NCBI RefSeq assembly: GCF_003711515.1
Contig: NW_021167083.1
Span: 1,748,481 to 1,812,480 of the forward strand
Length of the DNA: 64,000 bases
Source: Sodiomyces alkalinus F11
Taxonomy: Eukaryota > Ascomycota > Sordariomycetes > Glomerellales > Plectosphaerellaceae
Reading direction: 5' to 3'
Of this stretch, positions 25,001-37,200 are shown piece by piece (position 1 is the stretch's first letter; every line of letters starts with the position of its first letter). Under the pieces are notes generated by a model that saw only the letters and a program-made list of their open reading frames with translations, was not told where the DNA came from and did not search any database. The translations under genes were made by a program, and so were the position numbers.

Positions 25001-26990
25001 AAGACGGACTATTTAGGGTTTACACTTAGGGGTAGCCTAATATAAAAAGACACGGATAGAAATCGCTATATAGTTATATACTACTCTTATAAACTTAATA
25101 GAGCGGAATATAATTACCTAATCTATAATAAGGAAATACTAACGATTATAAGTTATTTAATAATATAGCGGGCCGAGCTTATTAGTTATAGGTAATTTAT
25201 AGTCCTCTCCGATTATAAGGCCCTTAAATACTTTATAATAAAGCGAACGCTTACTCAACGATACAGCCGATAGGCCGGTAAGCTTATATAGTTCGATTCC
25301 GTGCTTAAGTATCGGAAAGGAAAGGATAATATAATAGCGGATACCCTCTCGCGTTAATAGTAAAATAAGCCTTAAGCTATAATAGATAAATAGGAGTAAT
25401 CTTATTATATTTAATTAATTCCCGATACCGCGATTCCATCTAGTATTCGCTATATTAATAGCGGTTAATCGATTTTCGAGGCAGACTAAAAGCTATAGCG
25501 ATTATAGGATAAAACGCTTATAACCGATAAGTAATATTAAGGAGCCCTATCTATAATTACCGAAAAAGAATAATAATTCTTACTATTATTAGAATTAAAG
25601 CTATAAATAGCCGAGTACTTAGTCTTTATAACTAGGTTATTACTCTTCCGCGACCGAATTTAGGTACCCGGGTCCACTAAAGGGTTAACGTTATAAAGGA
25701 GGATTATCTAGTTAATTCACGATTTAGTAATCGGAGGATACCCCGGATATATAAACACTATCGCCTTAGTAGCGCGTCGCTTCTTCTAGCCGAGGATAAA
25801 TAAGAATACCCGACGATTTATCCGGAACTATAATATCTACGGAAAGGAGTATATATAGAGAAATACGAAATAAGGCCTTTTACGCCCCCTCCTAGTACTA
25901 GAACGAATACGGAGCGACTTATTAATAGATTTTATAATAGACCTATTATTAGCTAGTAAGAAGAAGGCGCGCTACCTTTAGGTTATTATAGACCGTCTAA
26001 CTAAGGCTATAATATTAGAAACGATAAGATAATAAAAGCCGAAGCTTACGCGGAATAGTTCTTATACTATTACTTCCGGTTCCACGGAATACCTAGGTCG
26101 ATTATTAGTGACTAAGGCTTAAACTAGATAAATAGGTTCTAGAAGTATTTTTATAAGCTTACACGGATATCGCGTAAGCTTAGTATAGTATACTACCCTT
26201 AGACTAATAGAGTAATAGAGCGTATAAACTAAGAAGTATAACCTTATTTACGAGCCTTTATCTAGTACGCTTAGGATAACTAGAATTACCTATTACCCGT
26301 AGTATAATTAGCCCTAAATAACCGCAAAAACTCCGTAACAGGGTTTAGTCCCTTCTTCTTAGAATATAACTACCACGTTAATCCGATTTAGATAACCGAG
26401 GAGCCCCTTTTGGAACCAAGAGTACTAATAGCCTATAACCTACTACGCCGTTTATAGGAAATAACCGAGTTTACCTAAGCCGCGATTATATCGATATAGC
26501 TTAGAAATAAAGAGTCTACTAACTAATATTATATACCGGCTAAGCGCTTTAAGGTTAACGACTTAGTCTAGTTATTATTAGCTAACTATTTAACTCGGCG
26601 ACTATTATAAAAGTTTAACTAGCTTTATCGTAAATACCGAGTTATAAAGGTAATTAGCGTATATTTAGTTAAGCTCGCTATACTATCGTAGATCTACCCT
26701 TAATTCTATATAGATTTATTATATCGCGCGGGCGATAACCCCTTTCCGGGATAGGTAGTAAATAACCCTTAACTACCGCCTATTTAAGAAGTAACCGATA
26801 GTAAAGAATAGGAAGTTAAGGAAATCCTTCACGCGAGGACAAAAAGGCGAGGCAGGGGATTAAAACGTAAAGTACTAGTACGATAAGTAGGATACTATAA
26901 GCCTATATAGGAACCTCTAGAACTATTAGTATAAACGCGGGCACTTAACGAGTTTAAAGGGAAATTCGGCTTAGTAGTAATGAATAATAG
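22100..26990 (+). pseudogene. A2 gag-pol relic with chromodomain
   Basis: Gag ends with a CCHC knuckle at about 23,167-23,215 (YYNYNEKGYIARN, Cys and His changed to Tyr). A protease-to-RT linker follows at 23,600-24,100. RT covers about 24,150-24,750 with the catalytic block YIDNILVYS at 24,553-24,580, second Asp lost. RNase H lies at about 24,950-25,250 and integrase at about 25,480-26,650. A chromodomain at about 26,800-26,970 shows the pattern EVKEIL...KRKVLVR...WEPLE. All stops are TAA/TAG at likely Gln or Trp codons. The product would have been one polyprotein of about 1,600 residues. Confidence 0.85.
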
Positions 26991-26999
26991 CCTATGAAA

Positions 27000-28440
27000 G
27001 AACTTCGCGCTATCACGATATAGGAACCGATATATTAGCGATCGTATTACGATAATTAAAAGGGAGTAAGAGTCGGATTTAGTTTAGGCCGGATAGGCCC
27101 CGCGCCTTAGCTATACTTAATATAAGCCTAAACTAATATCCTTAGCCTTAAAATCGCTATTCTCGGGATTATCGATTTCCGTAAAAGTCTTACCCTTATC
27201 GCCCCGCTATAAGTCGGAGTCTATCTCCTTAACCTTATTATCGTCCTTATTATCGCTATTAGTAAGGATTATAACCACGCTAGTAACGGTTATACCCGTA
27301 GGTGTAAAAGCCCGCTTACGCTCCGCGTATTATTAGAGTTCGGAGATTATAATATTAGCGCGACCGAGTATAAGTATCTCTCTAAATAGCCGAGTATACT
27401 CCCTTAGCTCTATAAGACTAAGGCGTCTAAAGTCTTTATCCGATAACGTTAACCCCGATAAAAGAGTAGGAGTAATAGGATAAGCGTTTTTATCTGCTAT
27501 AATATTAGGAGGGACTAAGCCCGAAACTACTACCTTACCTATAACCTCTTAAGGAGGAAATAAAGCTAGCTATTCCGCCCTAATAGCGACCTCCTTTGAA
27601 GGCGATACGTTTAGTCCTAATACTATCTTTTCTATAACCTTTAAGGGAGGAGAAAAGACTAGTATAACTACCTCGTTAACGACCTCCGTTACCGGAGGAA
27701 ATAAGGCTAGTTTAGCTACCTTATTAATAATCTTAGGAAGAGGCAGTAAGGCTAACTACGGTGCTATCGCTTGTTAGACCTCTTAGGGAGGAGAAAAAGC
27801 TAACACGACTACTATACCGGGAGCCTCCGCGGGATATATAGCTATAGGTAATATTACTATTATCGCTTCCCTAGCTATAAGGGTATCCTAAAACACCGCG
27901 TAAGCGTTAAGATACGGTTCTTACTCCTAGAAGAAGAGTTAGCGATACTATCGCGACCTCTTAAGGGGGAGGAAGTCTTATAGGGGCGTTCTTATTATCG
28001 TCGCTAATAAGGGTAACCGTCTTAAATAACCTCTATGCGTGGCCTTTAAGGTACGCTAGGAGAGGCGTATACCGGTATATCTTTATAGAGTATACGTAGT
28101 ATTTTTCCCCCGACTAATCTAGCTATGATAAAGGCGTTTATACTTCTTATTAGCGATATCGCGCGTATAAAGGAGGTATAGCTCGGTATAAACGCTATTA
28201 GGAGAGTATTTAGGAGGCCGACTACCCGCCGATTTCTTCTCTTAGGCGGCGGCGAGGGCGATAACACGAACTATTATACGGTTAGTATCGCCTTAAGATA
28301 TAAGAGCGTTATACCTATATCGTTATTAGCGGCACGCTTACTACTATTATTACCCTTATTATCGCCGGGGGCTAGCACCGTTTATAAAAACGATATAAGT
28401 TAGTAAAGGGTTCTTAATAAAAAGATCACAAGCGAGAGAC
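27000..28440 (-). pseudogene. A2 antisense ORF relic (opposite to pol)
   Basis: On the minus strand one frame of about 480 codons runs from about 28,440 to 27,000 with only TAA/TAG stops at plausible Gln positions. Protein-like stretches include EKYYVYSIKIYRYTPLLAYL (about 28,112-28,051), a helical segment SLIELREYTRLFREILI (about 27,418-27,365) and an acidic-basic segment near 27,250-27,130. The same stretch lies between pol and 3' LTR in A1 (about 48,100-49,450). It is tail-to-tail with pol and begins about 410 bp from the 3' LTR. No domain recognised. Since TGA is rare in RIP DNA, an open frame alone is weak support; residue pattern and position carry the case. Confidence 0.5.
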
Positions 28441-28850
28441 GGCTTACCTTAGACGGGGAACTCTTAAACTAACCGAGTATTACTATTATTATCTAAGGAT
28501 AGGGGATATTAAAGGAATTATCGCTATAAGAAAGAATAAGCACGTATATAACCGCTATTATTATTATTAGTATTATTAAAGATAAGGAGGGGAATAAAGG
28601 AAAAGAGGGCCTACGAGGAAAACGGGGCTAATATATCTACGGATAGTATTTACGCGAGGGTAGCCTATATTACTATTTCGGGTATATAAATAAAGGTTAG
28701 TAGACTACCTAAGATTTCTTTAATATCGAGGTAAAGGCGAGGTAAGATAAAAGGATACGACTATTCCTTTATCACCGCGATATAAGGGAGAGCCGAACTA
28801 TAACGGTAACGCGCGGTCACGTAACCCCCGGAGGGAGAGAGGGGGGATAA

Positions 28851-29065
28851 TATTATGGGTTAACCCCAATATAGAGAATCCGGCTATACTCCGGATCTTC
28901 CTAACTACGAGCTTAGTCAACGGACCTATATCGCTAAGTTATCGCTACCTTATAGCTAGCCTAGCGCTATAGACTTTTCTCCTTTTTCCTTCTTCCTTCC
29001 TTAGTTCTAGAAAATCTATTATTACGACCATACTTAGTGCCACGACCTATAACCAGTCATTTATA
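28851..29065 (+). repeat. A2 3' LTR
   Basis: 215 bp, preceded by the polypurine tract and ending CCAGTCATTTATA, followed by the flank taaac. Confidence 0.9.
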
Positions 29066-30001
29066 TAAACTTCGTCAAGGGTTCGCCGGGCTTTTAGTCC
29101 GAATAATTATTAGTTTATATCTATAAGGCGACCTTAAGTAAATGCGTATTATAATCGTCGATTTATTCGCCTAACTAGGTTTTTAGGGCCTTTTAGGTAA
29201 CCCGGGATAAGTTATTATTATAGGCGTATTGGAGGTAAGATTATTATCTTTCTTTAAGGTAGTTCGGTAAGGAGACTATAACGTAGTAGTTCTTCGAGGT
29301 ATTATTAGGAAGGCTATTAGGGTTAATTATAAACCGTTACTTTACTTCCTAGATAAATATCTGTTATTCTACCCACGACTCGCCGTTCTATTTAAGGACC
29401 GCGTAGTTAACCTTCGCCTATAAAGAATTAGGCCTAGATTTAAAGGGGGTCCGGGGGGGATTAGTATTAATATAGCCCTAAATAGTGGAAAAAGAGGGAA
29501 TAAAGGATTAGGTGTTTAGGACGGAGCGACGGGGCTCCGCGATATATCGTCGTATAATAGCACGGCCGTTAAGGTTAGAATTAGTTAGAGAACTAGCCTT
29601 AGCGGCTTCGAGGGCGATAAGTCGGTCGAGTTCACGCTTCCGCGCCTTTAACGCCTTAAACCACTTAATCCGTTCCCTAATCTATACGTTAGTTAGCTAG
29701 TCGTAGGGGATACCCTTATAAGGATAGGGTAGACGGGATAGGGCAAGGGTAATCGGGGGTACTACGCGCTAAGGGGATAAGGGGTAGGGATTAAGGTCTA
29801 TCTCCGTTTAGGGCACGCCTTAGTTATAGTATGCCTAGGTAATAGAGGCGCCTAAGCTAAAGGGATTATCGATATTTAGCGGTAGAAGGTCGGAGGGGCT
29901 AACTATATTATATATCTTATTATTCTTATAGAAAGATATCGTTTTCCTATTAATACTCCTTAATAGTCCTTATACTCTTTAGAAAGGTAGAGCGATTATT
30001 A
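29066..30001 (-). pseudogene. F2 gag, N-terminal segment
   Basis: It continues F2 gag to the right of A2 and aligns with F1 gag at about 2,720-3,700 (shared blocks such as agtagttcttcg and ttcctagataaa). It ends at the primer-site region gtagagcgattat next to the F2 5' LTR. A plus-strand frame at 29,512-29,700 is a shadow. Confidence 0.7.
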
Positions 30002-30378
30002 TATTAGATAGATAGTTATAAGGAGTAAGAAGGTAGTACCACGAGAGGGTCTAAAAAGGGAATAGGCATAGATTAAGTAGTAGTTATAGCCGGTCCGAAT
30101 ATAGGTAGTCCTAAAGAATCAGAATAATCGCTGCCCTCTTTATACCAAGGAAGGGGCACTATATAAGTATTATCTACTCCTAGGCTAACGCTAATATAGT
30201 TAAAGGGATATCATAAACGGATATCTACACTTAAGTCTAGGCCACGGCCCTATATAGTAGTATCGGCCTAGGGTAGGCGTGGCTACGTTAAGCTGGAGGC
30301 CCGGTCTCGTCTACACAGAAACCCGTTATAGTCCCGTCGTGTACCCGGCCCCTATGTCCTAGGCAGGGGCACCTAACA
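30002..30378 (-). repeat. F2 5' LTR
   Basis: 377 bp; ends GGGGCACCTAACA and is followed by the TSD tagac (30,379-30,383), after which A1 gag resumes. Confidence 0.9.
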
Positions 30379-30383
30379 TAGAC

Positions 30384-33300
30384 CCTAATAACTTTATAGC
30401 ATATTTTAATTATACCTAGCTTAACCCCAGGGAATAATCGCGAGCTACCTAAGCCTTACGCATAATTTGTTAATAGTCCGATAAGCCCTTTACCGCCTTT
30501 CTACCCTATTTTAAAAGATAGATCGCCCTCGCGGGCGGTACTAAATAGAAAGCTACTATATAGATCTTATTCCTCGAAAGAGCGATTACCTCACGACTTA
30601 GGGATAAGCTTATCTCCGCCCGTATCCTTACTAACTACTATACTACGTGGGTTAATAGCATATAAGAGATTATAGGGAAACTCGAAGGTTACTAATTTAA
30701 ACGGAACAACGATAAATAAGCTTAAGACTATATAGCCGCGAAGAAGGATACTAATAGCGATATAAAGATAGGCGGTATAAACCGTGTTAATAACGGGAAG
30801 GCGAAGTAAAAGACTCGCATATACTATAACTATAATAAGAAGGGGTATATCGCGCGGAAGTATAAAAAGCTAAAGGAAAACTAAGACACGGTCCGGAAGG
30901 TTAAAAAGAGTCACGCGAAGGATGGCGATAAAAGCGGGGATATATTAATTAGTAAGGATAACTCGGAAAAAGACTAACTTTAACGCGAAAATAAGTATTA
31001 AAGCCGATAGCCGCGATACGGCGGGAGTAAAAGGGGTTTAAAGTACGTATAAGTAATAACCCGATACTTATAATAACTAGAGTAAATAAATAGTATATCC
31101 TCGCCTTTATTAATACTAATTACGACTATTATACCGTTAGAAGCGAATAGTTTACCTAAAGACTCTAATTACTATTAGTCGATAAAACGAATTAACTACT
31201 AAATAGCTTCTTAGAAGCTATTAGAATTATTAGTAGCACGGGAATCGCCGTTTATAAGCTTAAGATTAGCGGCTACCTATAAAGGATATTCGTATATATA
31301 ATACCCGGGCTTAATTAAGACGTATTTCTCGGGAAGCCTTAGATAGAATAAAATAATATAACATATTACGCTAAGGATAAACGGCTTTACTACGGAGTAA
31401 CCGGATTAAATATACGACTTTATTACGAGAAGGAACCTATTAGAGTATAAGCTATCCGTGATACTTATTTAGTTACTAGATCCGTGTTCGCGGGTATTAT
31501 CCGATAATTACCATAAAAGGGCGAAGAAGTCTTAGTTTAAGAAGTAAGCTTAAGGGATATGGAAAAAGCGTTATATAAGAAGTAACTAATAGACTTAAAG
31601 GACTTTATACCTAAAGAGCTATTACGAGAATTCGGCGACCTATTTATACCCGATAAGGCTAACTAATTACCGCTATACTAACTAGGAGTCGACTATAAGA
31701 TACACCTTATACCCGGAAGCGATAGTAAGGAACTATTACTCCTTTAGGGGCCGCTCTATAATATATTAAGGGAAGAACTCCTAGTATTACGGAAAATACT
31801 TACTAACCTAATAAAAAAGGGATTTATCCGTGCTAATAGTTTAGAAGCCACGGCTCCTATCCTTTTTATAAGGAAGCTAGGCGGAGGACTTTATTTTTAT
31901 TATAATCACCGAGTATTAAACACGATTACTAAGTAAAACTATTATTTACTCCTTTTAATCGCTAAAATACTATAAAACCTAAGCTATGCGAAATAGTTTG
32001 CGAAGCTTAATATAATCGCTATCTTCTATAAGATTAGGATAGTCTTAGGATATAAATATAAGACTATATTCCGAACTCGGTTTAGGCTCTTCGAATAGCT
32101 TATCTACCCGTTCGGCTTAAGCAAGGCCCCCGTGACTTTTTAGCGATATATTAATAAGCCGTTATAGCGCTTCTTAGACGACTTTATTACCGCTTATATC
32201 GACGATATCTTAGTTTACTCTAGTAAAAGCCGGGCCGACTACGAGGTAAAGGTAAAGTAGGTACTCCGCGCGCTTATAAACGCTAGTTTAAACCTAAATC
32301 CGTTAAAGTGCGAGTTTAGCGTAAAGATAGTAAAGTATCTAGGATTTATAATTACCGCGGGGAAAGGCGTATCTTATAACGTAAAGAAGTTATAAGCTAT
32401 TCGCGAGTAAGAAACGCCTATAACGGTTAAGGGCGTATAAAGCTTCTTAGGGTTTACGAATTATTACCGGATCTTTATTAAGGACTTTCCGGGGATCTTA
32501 GCCCTGTTAATAGTATTAACTAAGAAAGACTATACCTTTTGATAGGGTCCTAAGGAAAAAGCGGCCTTTCGCGAGCTAAAGGCGAGGTTCTAAGAAAGAC
32601 CGATACTACGATAATAGGACTTAGTAAATAAGATATTTATTAAGATGGATTACTCCGGGTTTACCTTTTAGGGTAGCCTAATATAAGAAAACGCGGATAG
32701 GAATCGCTACGTAGTTATATACTACTCTTATAAACTTAATAAGGCGGAATATAACTACTTAATCTATGATAAGGAAATACTAGCGATTATAAATTATCTA
32801 ATAATATAGCGGGCTAAGCTTATTAGTTATAGGTAATTTGTAGTCCTCTCCGATTTTAAAGCCCTCGAATGCTTTATAATAAAGTAAACGCTTACTAAAC
32901 GATAAAGCCGATAAGCCTGTAAGCTTATATAGTTTAACTTTATACTTAAGTATTAAAAGGGAAAGGATAACGTAATAGCGGATACCCTCTCGCGTTAATA
33001 ATAAGATAAGCGCTAAGACGTAATAGACGAATAGAAGTAATCTTATTATATTTAATTAATCCCTAATACCGCGATTCGACCTAGTATTCGCTATATTAAT
33101 AGCGGTTAAATAATCTTTAAGGCGGATTAAGAGCTATAGCGATTATAGAATAAAACGCTTATAACCGATAAATAATATTAAAAAGCCTTATCCGCGGTTA
33201 CTAAAGAAGAATAGTAGTTCGTATTATTATGAGAATTAAAACTATAAATAGCTAAGTACTTAGTCTCTACGACCGTGTTACTATTATTCCCCGACCGAAT

Positions 33301-33990
33301 TTAGGTACCTAGGTCTATTAAAGGATCGATATTATAAGGGAAGATTATTTAGTTAATTCCCGACTTAGTAATTAAAGGATACCCCGGATAAGAAAATACT
33401 ATCGCCTTAGTAGCGCGTCGCTTCTTCTAGCTAAGGATAAATAAAGATATCCGATAATTCGTCCGGAACTACGATATCTATAAAAGGGGGTATATATAAA
33501 GGAATACGAAATAAGGCCTTTTACGCCCTCTCCCGGTATTAAAATAAATACGGAGCGACTTATCGATAGACTTTATAATAGACTTATTACTAGCGCGTAA
33601 AAAGAAGGCACATTACCTTTAGGTTATTATAGATCGCCTAACTAAAGCTATAATATTAAAAGTAATAAACATAATAAAAGCTAAAGCTTACACGAAACGG
33701 TTCCGATACTACTATTTCCGGTTTTATAGAATACCTAGGTCGATTATTAGTAACTAAGGTTTAAACTAGATAAGTAGGTTCTAGAAGTATTTTTATAAGC
33801 GCGTATAAATATCGTATAAGCTTAGTATAGTATATTACACTTAGACTAATAGAGTAATAGAGCGTATAAACTAAAAAGTATAAGCCTATGTATAAGCTTT
33901 TATCTATTACGCCTAAGACGATTAGGATTACCTATTACCCGTAGTATAACTAGCCCTAAATAACCGCGAGAGCTTTATAATAGGGTTTAG
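30384..33990 (+). pseudogene. A1 gag-pol relic, middle segment
   Basis: It runs parallel to 22,745-26,350 of A2. RT carries YIDDILVYS at about 32,197-32,225, with both Asp kept. RNase H and most of integrase follow. The segment stops at the D insertion site tttag (33,986-33,990) inside the integrase C-terminal part and resumes at 47,359. Confidence 0.8.
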
Positions 33991-34194
33991 TGTCAGATAA
34001 AGCGTAGTCAAAATCGTCACAAAATAGGTCAAAATTTTATGAAGGCAATTATATACTATTATAACTCTCTTAGACCGTCAGGGAAACGCTGCCACCGTAT
34101 TTTATATAGTGCAGATTCTGTAAGCGTCCACCCGGATTATACTCTTAGTAATCCGGCCTATTACGTAACTGAAAAGACTATAGTCTGTTCGATA
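33991..34194 (-). repeat. D 3' LTR
   Basis: It begins TGTCAGATAAAGCG and ends TCTGTTCGATA (from GACA). It keeps more CpA than the element body. The short plus-strand frame 34,039-34,224 inside it has no coding features. Confidence 0.85.
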
Positions 34195-34239
34195 TACCCC
34201 CTAATCGCCCTAAACGTTAGTTAGGCGATTAAAGCTATT

Positions 34240-37200
34240 CGTAATCGGCAGATAATTCAGCTATATAATCTATTCGCCATAGCCGCCCTTAAATTCATCC
34301 TTTAGGTCCTCTAAATATTCTATCCGGACTTTCTCTAGCTATTTCTGCTATAACTATTCCCGTATATCTATTACGCCCACGTAGGACCTGAATATCTTAA
34401 ATTTCTCGTCGTATAACGCCTTCGTTAATCCGTCTACTACTATTTCCGCGCTTATAACGTACGTTATAAGTATTTACCCTTATTCCTTTACTTTCCGTAA
34501 CTAATAGCCGTGGATATCGACGTAGCGGAGGCGTGTTATTAACGTGCTAATCTCTTAATTAACTAATCGAATCGTTTAGTTATTATCGTATAAGATCCTT
34601 AATTCCGGATTATTATTAAATTCCACTCCTATACTAGGTAATAGGCGTTATATAAAGATACCCTGTTTTACACCTTATACTAACACTAATAGCTCTGCTT
34701 CCGTTATTAATGTTATACCCGTATGCTGCTTATTAGCGTGCCACGCGATTATACCGCTAAATAAGCGTATCACGTACACTTAACTACTCTTTTAATCGAG
34801 AGTATCATCGGTAAATAAGGCGTTAGTATAGATTATAATAGTATCGCCATCCCTTAGTTCTAACATAAACGATTAGCTATTAATTAGATAAAGGATTAGA
34901 TAATCGGCGGCCTTATAGTGAATAGGCCCTGGATTAACGTTAAACTAGTATAGCCTGGATACTATAAACGCGATATTAGGCCGCGATATCACTACTACAT
35001 ATAGTATAGATCCTATCTTCCGTTAATAGCTTTTAACGTTAGTCGAGGTCCCTAAATAGGGTAGTAGCTCTATAACCTTAATTAGGTGCGTTAGGCGATA
35101 GTTACTACTATACTTACTATTCGGCTTTAATAGGCGTTCTAACTTAGCGATATAGTCGCGTTATAATGGCTAGATTTTACGGGCGACGCGGTCGCGAATA
35201 ACCTTAATACTAAGGAACCACTATAGAGAATCGCCACCTTATAGGTTATAGTAGCATTATAGGTTATTAACGGCCTACTCTATCTACGCCTTATATTATT
35301 TTTTATAAGTAATTACGATATCGAATATAGAAGAATAGAATTAAACCGCGGCGTAGAACATAACACGGTTCTTACGGTACTATCTAGAAGTCGTCCGCTA
35401 AAAGGATAGCCGAAAAGTGCTTTTACTAAAGTAGTGGAGACTCCTTAAGTCTATATAACGCCTTTTTCAAGTATAAACGACTCCTAAGGGCTAGAAAGGC
35501 TGGCGGCGGGTATATAAAGATATCGTGGGGCAGGGGCGCGTGTATAAACGCGTTTATAACGTTCAATTATAATAGCGTAAGGTTAAATCGGGCGGCGATA
35601 GCTATTAACGCGCGGAATAACCGTCCGGCTAGCGTTACTACGTATATCCCCTCGAGCGAGGATCAATACTACTAATCTCCTCGCACTATAAGCCTTACCT
35701 TATATTTATATAGAAATCCATACTTATCGAACTTATATATTATTACCTATATCGAATGAAGAATCTGATATCTATCTCCTACGGACGCCGGTACCCGTAT
35801 CCACGACCCTATCTCCTCGTGGCTCTATAGGTAGTCTTCTTATACTTATCGGAATATGTGGCCGTAAGGGTATAAGGGTATATCGCGAGGGTTCTTCGGA
35901 GGAGGAGGGAGGTCTTTACGGTGGATCTTTACGGCCGCCGGGGTAACCGCCGGAGTTATATTTCCCGAGATAGTCTCCTAGGTTATACTTCCGGTAGCTA
36001 CCGCTAAGGCCGTGGATTCGCAGGGTATCTTTAAGCGTCGTTATAGCGTTATAGGCGTGGACCTTTTGAACCGTAATTTAGTTAGCGGAGTCCTATTTAA
36101 TATGTATATATTAGGGGCGTGGCGGCTAGCGTTAAATATAGTAACCTAATAATCTCTTTTCTAGCTATCTCCTTACCGAATTAGTTACGCTCCTGTATTT
36201 AATAGGAGCCTTATAGCCGTAGCTATAGGGGTATTATAGCACCGTTTTCCGTTATCCTAGAACTCTACGGCCGTAGGGGTATCACGGTTTCCTAGTATAA
36301 CGGCTACTATTAGCGCTATAACCGATAGCGGGGTTACTAATAGAGTGGGAAGTATTAGATCGGGCGGATATAGACGGTGATTAGGTGCTATACCGGCTAA
36401 ATTATACTATTCATGACCTAAATCTTATCCTAATTAACTTAAGATAGCCTCCTCTACCTCTTTATAGGCGGGTATTACGGACTATAACCTTAACGGTAAA
36501 TCCGTTAAGAAAGGGGATCCGGGGGCGTTTATCCCCGGATCTAATAATTCAAAATAAGCAGTTATATTAGGGGGGGAGTCCTTAGCTTATACGTCCGTAA
36601 ATAGCCGTGAATCTCTAGCCCTCTCCTACTCGATCTAACTAATCAGGTCTTTTAATTACTCCTCGGTTCATTAACGGAGGTTATCCTTAAAGGCGTTAAT
36701 ATCGCCGTTAAAAAAGGCACGTTTATTAAAATCTATATCGCGTGTGCGAATAACGCGGTGGTAGCGCCGACCTAGCACCTAGATACGGAAGATATTAGTA
36801 GAATCGTAGCCGATAAGGTAGCCGATATAGGCGCGGGAAGCGATACGGTTTAATAGTTTATTCACGCTCTTTTAGGCGTCTTTCATTATCGCGTACGCCT
36901 TATAGCCGTAAGCTCGAAGATATAATAAAATCGGCTTCCTTTTAAAGAGGACCTCGTATAGGCTTTTCTAATCCTTATTATTATACTACCTTTATAGTAT
37001 CCGGTTATAAACGTACGCTGCTATAGGAATAGCCTTAGGCTATATAAACGGCGGTAGTTTTATATGGATATTTATCGCACGACCCTTCGAAATAACCACG
37101 GTAGTAGCGTTTTTAGTACCCCTATTCTATACTTAAGTATCGGTAGCAGATACCTCTAAAAGGATACCCTCGTTACGCAGGAATTAGCTGATATCGTGGG

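Larger units (their letters stand above)
21843..29065 (+). mobile_element. Chromovirus A2, complete and uninterrupted
   Basis: 7.2-kb Ty3/gypsy element on the plus strand with 215-bp LTRs (21,843-22,057 and 28,851-29,065), inserted in the gag of F2. Flanks are gaaac and taaac, a four-of-five match. A purine tract (gagggagagaggggggataa, 28,831-28,850) precedes the 3' LTR as the polypurine primer. It serves as the reference for the split copy A1. Heavily RIP-mutated. Confidence 0.9.
8225..30378 (-). mobile_element. Chromovirus F2, containing L2 and A2
   Basis: LTR retrotransposon on the minus strand, inserted in A1 gag with TSD tagac (8,220-8,224 and 30,379-30,383). LTRs of about 375 bp lie at 8,225-8,599 (3') and 30,002-30,378 (5'). 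It spans 22 kb only because it holds LINE L2 (13,801-20,427) and chromovirus A2 (21,843-29,065). Its own length is about 8.3 kb, long for the class, because the 3' part carries an antisense frame. Read right to left: gag (29,071-30,001 and 21,842 leftward), RT (split by L2), RNase H, integrase, chromodomain, antisense frame, LTR. Confidence 0.9.
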